This document shows positions 32,881-41,660 of a stretch of 64,000 bases of DNA, piece by piece. The position numbers and the translations under genes were made by a program. The stretch is from contig NZ_AP022822.1 in assembly GCF_011397115.1 (NCBI RefSeq), positions 2,584,001 through 2,648,000 of the forward strand, in the 5' to 3' direction. The DNA comes from Enterococcus saigonensis (lineage in GTDB: Bacteria > Bacillota > Bacilli > Lactobacillales > Enterococcaceae). Numbering within the stretch: position 1 is the stretch's first letter; each line of letters starts with the position of its first letter. A model generated the notes under the pieces. The model was not told where the DNA came from. It searched no databases and saw nothing but the letters and a program-made list of their open reading frames with translations.

Positions 32881-33130
32881 TGTCTGTTAATTTTATAATA
32901 ACTAAAAGTAAAAACAGATTACTGGAAAATTAGAATTATTCTGTTCAATTTAAATCATCTAGGATAGAGTTATAGTAAGCAGAAGAACTATCTAATCGGA
33001 ACAAAATGTCATAATAATAAAGAAAAAATCATTTGTGTAGATTTGTCGCACATTATATGATGAATTCTTAATTTCAGCGCTAGGATTATAATGTTCATCC
33101 AGTGATAATAAAGTTCAGGAGGGATTTTAC
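32881..33130. other. Intergenic region before the HTH/TM regulator
   Basis: Contains the upstream region of the 33131 gene with an AGGAGG-like site (GGAGGG at 33119-33124). No other gene or clear structure was seen. Confidence 0.35.
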
Positions 33131-33790
33131 ATGAAGATTGGAGTTAAGCTAAAAGAAGCAAGAATACAACGGAAATGGACACAAGACTATGTTGCTTCTC
33201 AACTACAAGTTTCTAGGTCTACAATTTCAAGTTGGGAAGTAGGGCGAACTTACCCAGACTTAGAATCTCTTGTTCGACTAAGCGATCTTTTCGAAATTTC
33301 TCTTGATACTTTATTAAGGGAGGACAACACCATGACAAAAGATTTAAGCAAAAATATTAGGAAGGGTAGAAATTTAAAATGGATAATCGCACTAGTATTA
33401 ATCATTTGCATTCCTATCTCTTTTCTAGCAGGTCAAAGATACAAAGAGCAAAAGATAACCTACATGTCTCCCAACATAGTAACCGCAGCTAGTATCCCAG
33501 ACGAATTAACCAATACAGAGCAAATTGAGCTATCCTTTGATGTTCCTCAAGGTCTCAAATATCAGGGTTATACTGAAGCAATTGAAAATGATACTTTATA
33601 TATTTCATTATTAGCTAATTTCGAAAAGGGCAATAAAAAGCAATCAGAAAACATAGAAATTAATCTTTCAGAACACAGCAATAATGAGCTAAACAGATTG
33701 AAAAATATAGTGGTTGTTAATGGAGAGTTTGGTTCGCCAAACAAAACATTCGATGATTTTGAACAAAATAAGATTTGGAGTATCGACTAA
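33131..33790 (+). CDS. Membrane-anchored XRE regulator
   Basis: 219 aa. Residues 5-60 form an XRE HTH (KLKEARIQRKWTQDYVASQLQVSRSTISSWEVGRTYPDLESL). A transmembrane helix follows at about 80-100 (WIIALVLIICIPISFLAG). The last 115 residues would be outside the cell and are unrecognised. The design (cytoplasmic DNA-binding head, one helix, outer sensor domain) suggests a one-component surface sensor. It precedes the small secreted-protein genes on the same strand and is followed by a 9-bp hairpin, so it may control them. Confidence 0.7.
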   Translation: MKIGVKLKEARIQRKWTQDYVASQLQVSRSTISSWEVGRTYPDLESLVRLSDLFEISLDTLLREDNTMTKDLSKNIRKGRNLKWIIALVLIICIPISFLAGQRYKEQKITYMSPNIVTAASIPDELTNTEQIELSFDVPQGLKYQGYTEAIENDTLYISLLANFEKGNKKQSENIEINLSEHSNNELNRLKNIVVVNGEFGSPNKTFDDFEQNKIWSID

Positions 33791-33814
33791 GCAACCTTGC
33801 TATATCAAGGTTGC
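33791..33814 (+). terminator. Hairpin after the regulator gene
   Basis: GCAACCTTG and CAAGGTTGC pair around a 6-nt loop just after the stop; no strong T-run follows, so it may attenuate rather than end transcription. Confidence 0.4.
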
Positions 33815-33929
33815 TACAGTATGTAGCAGAATAAAATCAGCCTTAGTTACAAAACATATCAAGCAAAAAGTTGCTAAGTTACTCACTCAGTATTAGCATT
33901 GAGTCCTCTTAAATGAATGGAGAATTGCT

Positions 33930-34376
33930 ATGAAAAAAATTATGTTTGGTTCAGTACTTGCTTTGAGCTTATTCGTTGGTAGTGGGATTTACACCCCGCT
34001 AATTGTTTCTGCTGCGACAGAAGAAAGTGATTCAGTTAGTTCTACAGATACAAGAATTGAATTATCTGATGGAAGCTTCCTAGTATTGAAAGATTATGTT
34101 GGTACTGAAGGTGTCGACTTTGTAGTCAATCAAATTATCGAACAACCTGACGGAAATCTTACGAGAGCAGTTGGAGGATATTATTTATCAACCTCTACTA
34201 CTATCACGTACTACACTTCGAATTACCCATCCCAAGTATATCGTGAGGTTTCAAAAAATATGTCTGGTAAGATATGGTTATATGCAGGAAATATTCCATT
34301 AAAATCTGTTCAAAGCGGAGGGACTCACGGCGGATATAATTGCCATTATGCTGGTAAGATTCCAAGAATACGATAA
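33930..34376 (+). CDS. Small secreted protein A of unknown family
   Basis: 148 aa. A signal peptide of about 29 residues ends at VSA-ATEES. The mature part has an acidic/Ser linker and a Tyr-rich C-terminal domain (YYLSTSTTITYYTSNYPSQV, KIWLYAGNIPL, YNCHYAGKIPRI) with one Cys. A ribosome binding site (GGAG) precedes the ATG. The domain resembles that of the broken gene downstream (Y-rich strand, then G-K-x-W-x-x-x-x-AG-x-x). It could be a bacteriocin-like or adhesion protein; no family is recognised. Confidence 0.65.
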   Translation: MKKIMFGSVLALSLFVGSGIYTPLIVSAATEESDSVSSTDTRIELSDGSFLVLKDYVGTEGVDFVVNQIIEQPDGNLTRAVGGYYLSTSTTITYYTSNYPSQVYREVSKNMSGKIWLYAGNIPLKSVQSGGTHGGYNCHYAGKIPRIR

Positions 34377-34491
34377 AATATACAAGATTTTAAAAGTTTA
34401 ACATGAAGTTTCTAGTACTATCTAGTGAAATTGACCACAAAAAATTATAGCAAAATTTCAAATAGTAAAAACATTCTGAAAGTATTTTGTC

Positions 34492-34961
34492 ATGAAAAAA
34501 GTAATTATTGGTATTTTAGCTATGACTTGTCTTCTCTGCGGGACTGGACAAATTGTAGCCTCTGCTGCTGAAAATTCAGATATTTCAGGTCTAACTGGTA
34601 ATTTTACTGTTGATTCTAACGGATCAACGGATTCACCAGATAAAATCAGAGTAACAGTGACACTTTGATTGATAATACTTTACTACCAGAACCAGATTCT
34701 AGATTACGATCTAATCCCTCATCATACTATGTAAGTTCGTATACTTATATTGACTGGGGAGCAGATCCACTAAAACCAATGCCTACCTATATCAATGTAA
34801 CAGCTGACGTAAAAAACTACTACGACGGACTTAAAGGAAAATGGATTTACGATCATTATGCAGGAAGATTGAAAATTTACAAACAATATCGAAACACTGG
34901 ATACTACTCAGGCACAATGTACAAGCAATCTTCAGCTCTATTATCCACGCCAATGAAATAG
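34492..34961 (+). pseudogene. Small secreted protein B with a frameshift
   Basis: The first 58 codons from ATG 34492 encode a signal peptide (MKKVIIGILAM..., ending near VASAAENS) and stop at TGA 34666. The reading frame continues in another phase to 34961 with a Tyr-rich domain (YYVSSYTYIDWGADP, KGKWIYDHYAGRLKIYKQY). Adding one A to the AAAA run at 34642-34645 gives one open frame of about 156 aa, close in size and layout to the gene at 33930. It is thus either a one-base deletion, phase-variable slippage or a sequence error. Confidence 0.65.
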
Positions 34962-34973
34962 GGGGTACCTACT

Positions 34974-35267
34974 ATGAAAAAAAAGAAAGCAACTGTTTTT
35001 TCTATTCTTACCGTCTCCCTAATTTTGTCTTTAAGCATAATCTACAATCAAACTACTTTAAAGAAGAATCTTTCCATGGATGATCCGAAGCGGTCCTCGA
35101 ATAATTCTCCTAATAGTTCATTTTTTCAAGATGAGTTAACAATGAAGACTGTTAAAGACGGAAAGGTTGTTGGTACCGGAAAAGCAAAGATTATTAGACG
35201 AAAAATTGATCCAAACTTTTCTAAAGATGAAACTTCTAACGATAATAAATTTATTATTAATAACTAA
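34974..35267 (+). CDS. Small membrane-anchored protein C
   Basis: 97 aa: a basic start (MKKKKATVF), one hydrophobic helix (residues 8-24, SILTVSLILSLSIIYNQ) and a polar tail facing outside. A GGGGT-type site (34960s) and 12 bp separate it from gene B. No family is recognised. It ends within 4 bp of the truncated ATPase on the other strand, close to a likely recombination junction, so its C-terminus may not be original. Confidence 0.5.
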   Translation: MKKKKATVFSILTVSLILSLSIIYNQTTLKKNLSMDDPKRSSNNSPNSSFFQDELTMKTVKDGKVVGTGKAKIIRRKIDPNFSKDETSNDNKFIINN

Positions 35268-35920
35268 AAAGCTATTTCTTTCATTATATATACTTTATCA
35301 CAATAGTCGACTAAACGGAGGTCATGCGTGACCATGATCGTCGCTTTTTGTTTTTCTTTCGTTTCTTTTGCTAAAATTTTGACCACTTCATAGGCTTTTT
35401 CCGTATCTAAACTTGCAGTGGGCTCATCAGCTAAAATAATCGTAGGATCATGATATAAAGCACGGATGATAGCCATTCGTTGACGTTCTCCTCCTGAAAG
35501 CTCTTCTGGATATTTTGAAACTAATTTTTCGACGCCTAGTTGAGTAAATAATTCTGTTCCAACTGACCGTGCTTTTTGTTTCGTGACTTTATCGACTAAT
35601 TTCAATTGATCTTTGACGGTCAAAAATGGAACAAAATTTGATGCTTGTAAAATAAAGCCGATTTCTTTAAAACGTAAAGCCGCTCGTTGTTTTTCTTTTT
35701 TCTGACTAAATGGTTGGCCGTTGATCAAAACTTCACCTGAAGTTGGACTCTGTAAGCCTCCGATAATGGTTAAAAATGTACTTTTTCCAGATCCCGATGG
35801 TCCAATAATAGCTACAAATTCTCCTTTATCTACTGAAAAATTCGTTTCTTTTAACGCATGAATCGTCTCATCACCATCCTGAAATTGCTTGGTCACGTGT
35901 TTCATTTCTATCGCGCTCAT
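35264..35920 (-). CDS. HrtA-like ABC exporter ATPase, copy 2, C-terminally shortened
   Basis: 218 aa. All ABC motifs are present: Walker A GPSGSGKST, Q-loop LQASNF, signature LSGGERQR, Walker B IILADEPTA, H-loop MVTHDLRL. It is closely similar to the ATPase at 42078-42767 along its length, but where that protein continues as MKDGVLTQKDH and on to EEV, this one reads MKE-IAF and stops. About 11 residues are lost. Partner is the permease encoded 11 bp upstream. The family includes HrtA heme exporters and LolD/MacB-like ATPases. Confidence 0.85.
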   Translation of the reverse strand: MSAIEMKHVTKQFQDGDETIHALKETNFSVDKGEFVAIIGPSGSGKSTFLTIIGGLQSPTSGEVLINGQPFSQKKEKQRAALRFKEIGFILQASNFVPFLTVKDQLKLVDKVTKQKARSVGTELFTQLGVEKLVSKYPEELSGGERQRMAIIRALYHDPTIILADEPTASLDTEKAYEVVKILAKETKEKQKATIMVTHDLRLVDYCDKVYIMKEIAF

Positions 35921-35931
35921 CTATTTTCCTC

Positions 35932-36999
35932 CTAACTAATGGCTTTTAATGGATCGATTTTGACAATAGTACGAACTGAGAAAAAGGCTCCAATGATTGC
36001 AACGACAACCATCATAATACTGACTGCGGCAAAAAATAACGCATTACTTTGAAACGGTACCGCTTCTGGCAATACAAGTCCTGAGCCGATCGTAGCAAGC
36101 AACCCGATCCCAACACCCACAACCGCTAAAAAGAACGTTTGGGCAATAACAGAGCGGGCAATGTAACTACTAGAGATTCCTTGGGCTTTCATCACACCAA
36201 AAATCGCCGTTTTTTGCATCGTTAAAACATAGATGAAGATCCCAATAACTACTGCAGCGATGACGACTAAAAAGCCGATCATAAAACCAAAAGTCAACAC
36301 TTGGGCATTATATCCCGGAAGTTTATTGATAAATGTTGAAATCGTTAAACGTTGTAAACTACTTGGTACATCCGTTAGTTTCCCTTTTGTCACAATGGCA
36401 TTTAATTTCATCGGTTGCATTTGCGCACGTTCACCGTATTTTAGTTTGTGGACCGTATCTAGCGTTGTGTACAGGATTGGTGCCACATTAAATTTTGCAT
36501 TTTTTGTAAATCCTGTGATAGTTAATTCTTCTTCATTTGTTGCTAAGATGATCGTATCGCCGATTTTATACCCTGCATTGATTTTTAAACTTTCATCGGC
36601 AACGACCTCATTATCTTTTGTAAATAATTTTCCTTCTGTAACTTCTGGAGTAATAAACTGATCTGGATTGATTCCAAAGAAACTGACATTTTCTTTTTCT
36701 GATTTATCCCCTTCACGATAGACGATACCAGAAAGTTGTGACAATTCAGCCTTGTCTTTGACATCAACCTTATCAAAATCTTTAGGATCGATCATCGACA
36801 TATTCAAATTATCATTGGCTTCACTGGATAATAAAATATTATCTGCTTGCCATTTATCGATTCCCATTCGATTTTCTTGGGCTAATCCGTAAGCTAATCC
36901 TGTCAAAAAAAAGACCAGATAGGCAATTAAAAACATCACACCAATGACTAATGTGTAACGTAATTTAGAATGTTTGATTTCATTTAATGCTAAAAACAT
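35932..36999 (-). CDS. HrtB-like ABC exporter permease (FtsX family), copy 2
   Basis: 355 aa. N-terminal helix (LRYTLVIGVMFLIAYLVFFLTGL), a large outside domain (residues about 45-230), then three C-terminal helices ending in VRTIVKIDPLKAIS, the FtsX/MacB plan. The start EIKHSKLRY and DKWQADNILL are typical of the HrtB group, which expels heme or other hydrophobic compounds. It is a paralogue of the gene at 42780-43847 with near-identical helices and a diverged outside domain, so the two may differ in substrate. Confidence 0.85.
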   Translation of the reverse strand: MFLALNEIKHSKLRYTLVIGVMFLIAYLVFFLTGLAYGLAQENRMGIDKWQADNILLSSEANDNLNMSMIDPKDFDKVDVKDKAELSQLSGIVYREGDKSEKENVSFFGINPDQFITPEVTEGKLFTKDNEVVADESLKINAGYKIGDTIILATNEEELTITGFTKNAKFNVAPILYTTLDTVHKLKYGERAQMQPMKLNAIVTKGKLTDVPSSLQRLTISTFINKLPGYNAQVLTFGFMIGFLVVIAAVVIGIFIYVLTMQKTAIFGVMKAQGISSSYIARSVIAQTFFLAVVGVGIGLLATIGSGLVLPEAVPFQSNALFFAAVSIMMVVVAIIGAFFSVRTIVKIDPLKAIS

Positions 37000-37037
37000 C
37001 GATTTTCCCCCTTTTTGGTAGAAAAAAAAGGCTAAAC

Positions 37038-37811
37038 TTATAGCCCTTTTTTCCCAATAATTGGAAAGAATTTTGCAGTATGTGCTGCATATTCTTTAAA
37101 GTCTTGACGATAATGGTATTTCTTTTCTAATAATGGAACTCCTGAAACAAATAATAACAACAATGTAATACAGATTGGACTTAAAATCAGCCATAATGTC
37201 GACCAACTGGTCAGCGCAACTAAAAATACACCCCACCAACAAACGGCTTCACCAAAGTAATTTGGATGACGTGTTACCGACCAAAAACCACTTGTTAGTA
37301 ATTTGCCTTTATTCTGTGGATTTTTTTTGAACTGTTCTAATTGACGATCGCCGCCAACTTCAAAAATAAAGCCAATCAACCAAATCAAAACGCCAAGCCA
37401 TTGCCACCACATCATGGATTCATTTGGGTTAGCAAATGTATACGTGATCGGTAGCGCAATAATAAATAATAATACGCCTTGCAAGACGAATACATTTAAG
37501 AACGCTTTGATATCGACATATTTTGTCCCCCAGCGTTTACGCATGTTCACATAGCGATAGTCTTCTGGCTTGTTCCAATTGCGACGAGCAAGATGGGTAA
37601 ATAATCTTCCACCCCATAATGTCACGAGTACTAAAATGGCTAATTGTTGTAATGTAATCAAATCTGTAGCAATCAAACCGACCCAGGCTACTACAACGAA
37701 CCCCCCACCCCAAGCAATATCGACTAACGAATACTTGCGTTTACCTTTTGAAATAATAAACCAACAAATAAAATAGATGAGTAATGCAAATGCAACAATC
37801 CCATACATCAT
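37038..37811 (-). CDS. DUF1295 family membrane enzyme (steroid 5-alpha-reductase/ICMT-like)
   Basis: 257 aa from the ATG at 37811, which overlaps the DhaL-DegV stop by 4 bp; a longer frame to 37937 is a shadow. DUF1295 signatures: YSLVDIAWGGGFV near residue 27, LWGGRLFTHLARRNW, KPEDYRYVNMRKRWG, and the C-terminal SAM/NADPH-type motif SVTRHPNYFGEAVCWWGVFL. About six or seven helices. The family is related to integral-membrane reductases and methyltransferases that act on lipids. Its exact reaction is unknown. Confidence 0.85.
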   Translation of the reverse strand: MMYGIVAFALLIYFICWFIISKGKRKYSLVDIAWGGGFVVVAWVGLIATDLITLQQLAILVLVTLWGGRLFTHLARRNWNKPEDYRYVNMRKRWGTKYVDIKAFLNVFVLQGVLLFIIALPITYTFANPNESMMWWQWLGVLIWLIGFIFEVGGDRQLEQFKKNPQNKGKLLTSGFWSVTRHPNYFGEAVCWWGVFLVALTSWSTLWLILSPICITLLLLFVSGVPLLEKKYHYRQDFKEYAAHTAKFFPIIGKKGL

Positions 37812-39598
37812 TTTTCTTCCTCCTTTAATACCCCGGCAATCGCTAAACTTGATTGTCCCGCACTGATCGCAATCGCTGCTGAGCTTTCTACGATCGCATC
37901 GACTGGTATCGCTCGTGCGTTTAAGCTCGTTTTCCAATCAAGTGCTGCTTGTTCATTAAACACATGTGTGACATAAACTGCTTCTAAACGCTGTTTGTTA
38001 GCAAATCCGCTGACCTTTTTTGTGATTTTTTTCAAACTTTGTTTTTGACTCAAAGAAGCGCCAATCAACTTGCCATCGCCTTCTTCATTTAGACTGACGA
38101 TTGGATGAACAGAGGCTTTTTGAGCGATTTTTCCTAAGAATTGGGGAATTCTGCCAGATTGAATCATCGGATCTAAATCCGCTACTGCTACATATATAAA
38201 AATACGTTCACGCAAGGACTGCAATTCATTCACGACTGTTTCAAATGATTTATCTGCCTCAACTAACTCTACGGCTCGTTTGACAAGTAATCCTTGGGCA
38301 ATCGAATTGAGCTTCGAATCGATTACTTGAATCCAGTTAGAAGAGAGCTGTTTTTCTTTTATGCGTTGGGTGATCAATTGATACGTTCCACTTAATTTAG
38401 CCGCTACACTGATAACCAACACATGATCATATTTCCCTTCTAAAAACGAAAGCAAGGTATCGACCGTTTTTATATTCGGTTGCGCAGTACTCATACTTTT
38501 AGCTATTTTTAGTCGTTGCTGTAAATAATCTGGTTCGATAGTCAATTTGTCTAAAAATGTTTCTTCATCTAGTAAAAGATTCATCGGTAACACATGTACT
38601 TGATGTTCCAAGCTAAAATCTTTTGGTAAGTCTGCGATCGAATCGGTTACAATCGCAATTTTTGCTTTTGCGTTTTGTCCAATTTGATATTGCAATTGCA
38701 TATCGTCGACTTTTTGATACGTCACTTGACCATTAGATACTAAATAAGACATCAATCGTGCAGGTTCACTAGTGTGGATATGTATCTTTACTTGTGTTTG
38801 ATCACCAATCAAAACCAAAGAATCACCATAGTGTGCCAGTTGTGCTTTAAATGTGTCAAATTCTATCGTCAACTGTTTGACTAAAAATTCTGAACAATAA
38901 CGATATCTAGGTGCCTCGCTTAGAAAATGTTCTTCGATTGCTTCCTGTTGATCTACTTGCATCTTTTCATAGTGAGAGACATCCCCATTACAAAAATATT
39001 CGGTTAGACCGGCAATAAAATAATAAAATCCTTTTGCACCTGCATCGACTAATTTATTCTTTTTCAGTACAGCCATTTGGAACTGTGTCTGTTCCAACGC
39101 TGCTTTAGTCTGTCTTTTTGCAACCGTCAACGCCTCAATCAGGGTATTTCCGTGTTCGATCTGCTCAACGAGATGTTCTGACCACACATGCATAACTGAT
39201 AAAATCGTACCTTCTTTTGGTTCCAAGACAGCTTGATATGCTTTTTTTGACGCTTCTTGTGCTGCATAAACAAGTGCTTTTTCTGCTACGAGTGCATCAT
39301 CATAGCTAGTACTTAACCCATAAAAATATTGAGCAAAGATCATACCCGAATTTCCTCTAGCACCCATCATTGCCGCTTCTGATAATTGGTTCAATCCATC
39401 TTTGATGCTGTTTGTTTGTATGGAAACTTGGTCTAAGATCGTTTGCATCAAAGCAGCCAAGTTACTCCCAGTATCTCCATCAGCTACAGGAAATACATTG
39501 ATTCGATTCAATTCTTGTTTTTGATTGACAACTTCTTTAGCCCCATTCAAAAAACCTTCGAGTAACTTGGTTCCTTCTGATTCTTTCATTTCATTCAC
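37808..39598 (-). CDS. DhaL-DegV fusion: one-chain fatty-acid-kinase-like protein
   Basis: About 596 aa. Residues 10-200 are a DhaL/Dak2 ATP domain (INVFPVADGDTGSNLAALMQT with metal-binding Asp, GARGNSGMIFAQYF). Residues 220-310 resemble the middle domain of FakA (YRYCSEFLV, LVLIGDQTQVKIHIHTSEP). Residues 315-596 are a DegV/FakB domain (IAIVTDSIADLP, SMSTAQPN, VAAKLSGTYQ) that binds acyl chains. In Firmicutes FakA and FakB are separate; here they are joined and the usual FakA C-terminal domain is absent. The GTG at 39598 or an ATG at 39589 may start it; it overlaps the DUF2177 stop. Confidence 0.82.
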   Translation of the reverse strand: MNEMKESEGTKLLEGFLNGAKEVVNQKQELNRINVFPVADGDTGSNLAALMQTILDQVSIQTNSIKDGLNQLSEAAMMGARGNSGMIFAQYFYGLSTSYDDALVAEKALVYAAQEASKKAYQAVLEPKEGTILSVMHVWSEHLVEQIEHGNTLIEALTVAKRQTKAALEQTQFQMAVLKKNKLVDAGAKGFYYFIAGLTEYFCNGDVSHYEKMQVDQQEAIEEHFLSEAPRYRYCSEFLVKQLTIEFDTFKAQLAHYGDSLVLIGDQTQVKIHIHTSEPARLMSYLVSNGQVTYQKVDDMQLQYQIGQNAKAKIAIVTDSIADLPKDFSLEHQVHVLPMNLLLDEETFLDKLTIEPDYLQQRLKIAKSMSTAQPNIKTVDTLLSFLEGKYDHVLVISVAAKLSGTYQLITQRIKEKQLSSNWIQVIDSKLNSIAQGLLVKRAVELVEADKSFETVVNELQSLRERIFIYVAVADLDPMIQSGRIPQFLGKIAQKASVHPIVSLNEEGDGKLIGASLSQKQSLKKITKKVSGFANKQRLEAVYVTHVFNEQAALDWKTSLNARAIPVDAIVESSAAIAISAGQSSLAIAGVLKEEEK

Positions 39599-40002
39599 AT
39601 TCCCTTAAAAAAATTCGCTTGGATCATATAAACAATTGCCGACGTCACAGCGGTTACACCAGTCCCCCAAGCAAGGTCGATAATCGTCATCTTCACTGGC
39701 CAATCTTTAAGCGTGGCTAAATTTGTCAAATCGTACGTTGCGTAACAAATCAACCCAAATAATGCTCCCGCACCGATTGTATAAAGAATACTCTGTTTTT
39801 CGACTCCTGGTAATAATACGAAAAAGACAACACCTATCACATAAAGCACATAAAAAATCACTGCTGGAGCCAATTTTACTTCTCCCATTAGTTGTCCAAT
39901 AAAATGTTGATACATTTTTTTCGATACCACCAACAACCAAAATAAGTCAAAAATCAAAAAGACAATCGCACTTGTTAAAAATAATTTGAAAAATTGTGAC
40001 AT
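39595..40002 (-). CDS. DUF2177 family membrane protein
   Basis: 135 aa, four helices. Family signature: FDLFWLLVVSKKMYQHFIGQL, then PAVIFYVLYVIGVVFFVLLPG, and the very conserved YATYDLTNLATLKDWP followed by IDLAWG. Function unknown; in Gram-negative bacteria the family is often encoded with DUF1295 and photolyase genes in light or singlet-oxygen stress sets. Here it is the first gene of the four-to-five gene unit left of the insertion sequence. Confidence 0.85.
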   Translation of the reverse strand: MSQFFKLFLTSAIVFLIFDLFWLLVVSKKMYQHFIGQLMGEVKLAPAVIFYVLYVIGVVFFVLLPGVEKQSILYTIGAGALFGLICYATYDLTNLATLKDWPVKMTIIDLAWGTGVTAVTSAIVYMIQANFFKGM

Positions 40003-40120
40003 GCCTTTCTCCCCCTTATCACTTGATAAGCAAAGTGTAGCATATCTCCATTTTCATGCCTAGATTTTCGCTCAAATTCAAGCGCTTTTTTCTACTAATT
40101 AAATAACACGTTACTTTTAG

Positions 40121-41636
40121 GTTCTATGATATTTTGTGTTGTTACTCTCAACCGAGTAAGGACACCAAATATTTTTTTATAACAAAAAGACATTTGGTTG
40201 ACCTATAATTAAATCGCCAAACCCAATCATAGGAGGATAACCAAATGTCCATAGCTAAGAATATCAAATGTACTGATGAAAATACAAGTAAATCAATCAA
40301 ACAAATCCTGAATATCAAGGATTCTCACATTACTTTCTCTAAAGACGCGATTAGTAAAGAGATTGTTCATGGCCGGATGGCCAATGTATTTACCGGCTTA
40401 TTAACTGGAGAAGTGAATCGTTGTGAATATTGTGGCTTTGATTCAATTATTCGTCATGCCTACCAAGATAGTTGGATCCAATTGATTCCTTATCAAGAAG
40501 TACCTACTTACCTTCATCTATATAAACAGCGTTTTCGTTGTACCCAGTGTCACCATACGTTTTCTGCCAAAACCTATTATGTAGCGGAGAATTGTTACAT
40601 CTCACAAGCTTTAAAATTTGCAATAGCTGTGGATTTGAAGAAAAAGATTTCAATGCAAGATATCGCCAAACGATACTTCGTTTCCACAAAAACCGTTGAG
40701 CGGGTCTTAGATAGTTTCTTTGAAGAGCCTCGTAAAAAGCTAACTTACCTTCCTAAGCATCTTCTGATTGATGAATTTAAAGGAACTAGCGATTGTGAAG
40801 GAGCGATGTGCTTTATTGTCAGTGATGCAGATACTGGTAAAATCTTTGATATCCTAGATGATCGACGAAACTTTAAATTACGAGCATACTTTCAGCGGTT
40901 TACCTTAAAAGCAAGAAAACAGGTCACACATATTGTAATGGATATGAACGCCTCTTACGATGCGATGACCAAAGAAGTCTTTCCAAACGCCCGAATCTCC
41001 ATTGATCGATTTCATATCATCCAACAAATGACACGCGCCTTTAATAAACAACGGATTCAGACAATGAATCAGCTGAAGAAAAGCGATCCACAAGCTCAAA
41101 AAGACTACCGAAAATTGAAAAAGTATTGGCGAACAATTTTGAAGAAAAATTCAAAGATAAACTACACCTCCTTCAAGCAGTTTCCTCTTTTTCAAAGAAG
41201 ATACTTAACAGAATCTGAGGTGTTAGATTACCTGCTTTCTATAGACGACCAACTACGGCAAAGCTATGAGGTCTATCAAGAACTGTTGGCTGCTTTTGAT
41301 GCAAAAGATTTCACCGAGTTCTTTGACTTGATTGAATCATTACCACATTCCTTGAACGATGGGTTTAAAAAAGCGATTCGTTACCTGAGAAAGCACGAAG
41401 AAGCCATCACAAACTCCTTAAAATATCCTTATTCAAACGGAAAACTAGAAGGAAAGAACAATCTTATCAAAGTAATCAAAAGAATAGCTTTTGGATTTCG
41501 GACTTTCCGTCACCTTCGGATGCGTATTCTCATCCAACAAAATATCTGTGAAATCATTTAATAACGCAAAAAAGGAAATGCCGAAGCATTTCCTAAAGTG
41601 CGATTTGATTAAAACAACACCATTTGACAAAGAACC
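40121..41636. mobile_element. ISL3-family insertion sequence
   Basis: Imperfect terminal repeats of about 22 bp: GGTTCTATGATA... (40121-40142) and, inverted, GGTTCTTTGTCA... (41615-41636), sharing GGTTCT and a GTGTTG end. One transposase gene fills it. Flanking 8-mers are not identical, so no target duplication was found. It lies in the middle of the minus-strand stress block, between DUF2177 and DUF2871, with the transposase on the opposite strand. Confidence 0.8.
40245..41561 (+). CDS. ISL3-family transposase
   Basis: 438 aa. N-terminal zinc-binding part (CEYCGF, then RCTQCHHTF), an HTH (MQDIAKRYFVSTKTVERVLD), and a DDE domain with HLLIDEFKG (first Asp), HIVMDMNASYDAM (second Asp) and SNGKLEGKNNLIKVIKR (Glu). 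This is the DDE_Tnp_ISL3 plan at full length, so the copy looks intact. Confidence 0.93.
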   Translation: MSIAKNIKCTDENTSKSIKQILNIKDSHITFSKDAISKEIVHGRMANVFTGLLTGEVNRCEYCGFDSIIRHAYQDSWIQLIPYQEVPTYLHLYKQRFRCTQCHHTFSAKTYYVAENCYISQALKFAIAVDLKKKISMQDIAKRYFVSTKTVERVLDSFFEEPRKKLTYLPKHLLIDEFKGTSDCEGAMCFIVSDADTGKIFDILDDRRNFKLRAYFQRFTLKARKQVTHIVMDMNASYDAMTKEVFPNARISIDRFHIIQQMTRAFNKQRIQTMNQLKKSDPQAQKDYRKLKKYWRTILKKNSKINYTSFKQFPLFQRRYLTESEVLDYLLSIDDQLRQSYEVYQELLAAFDAKDFTEFFDLIESLPHSLNDGFKKAIRYLRKHEEAITNSLKYPYSNGKLEGKNNLIKVIKRIAFGFRTFRHLRMRILIQQNICEII

Positions 41637-41660
41637 TTTATGACAAAAAAAGAACATGCT

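Noticed and set aside
33930..34376. Lactococcin 972-type bacteriocin
   Set aside because: Signal peptide and size would fit, but the expected Gly/Trp pattern and spacing are not seen; left as unknown secreted protein.
36233..36661. 142-aa frame opposite the copy-2 permease
   Set aside because: Antisense shadow; its counterpart opposite copy 1 is explained by the similarity of the two permeases.
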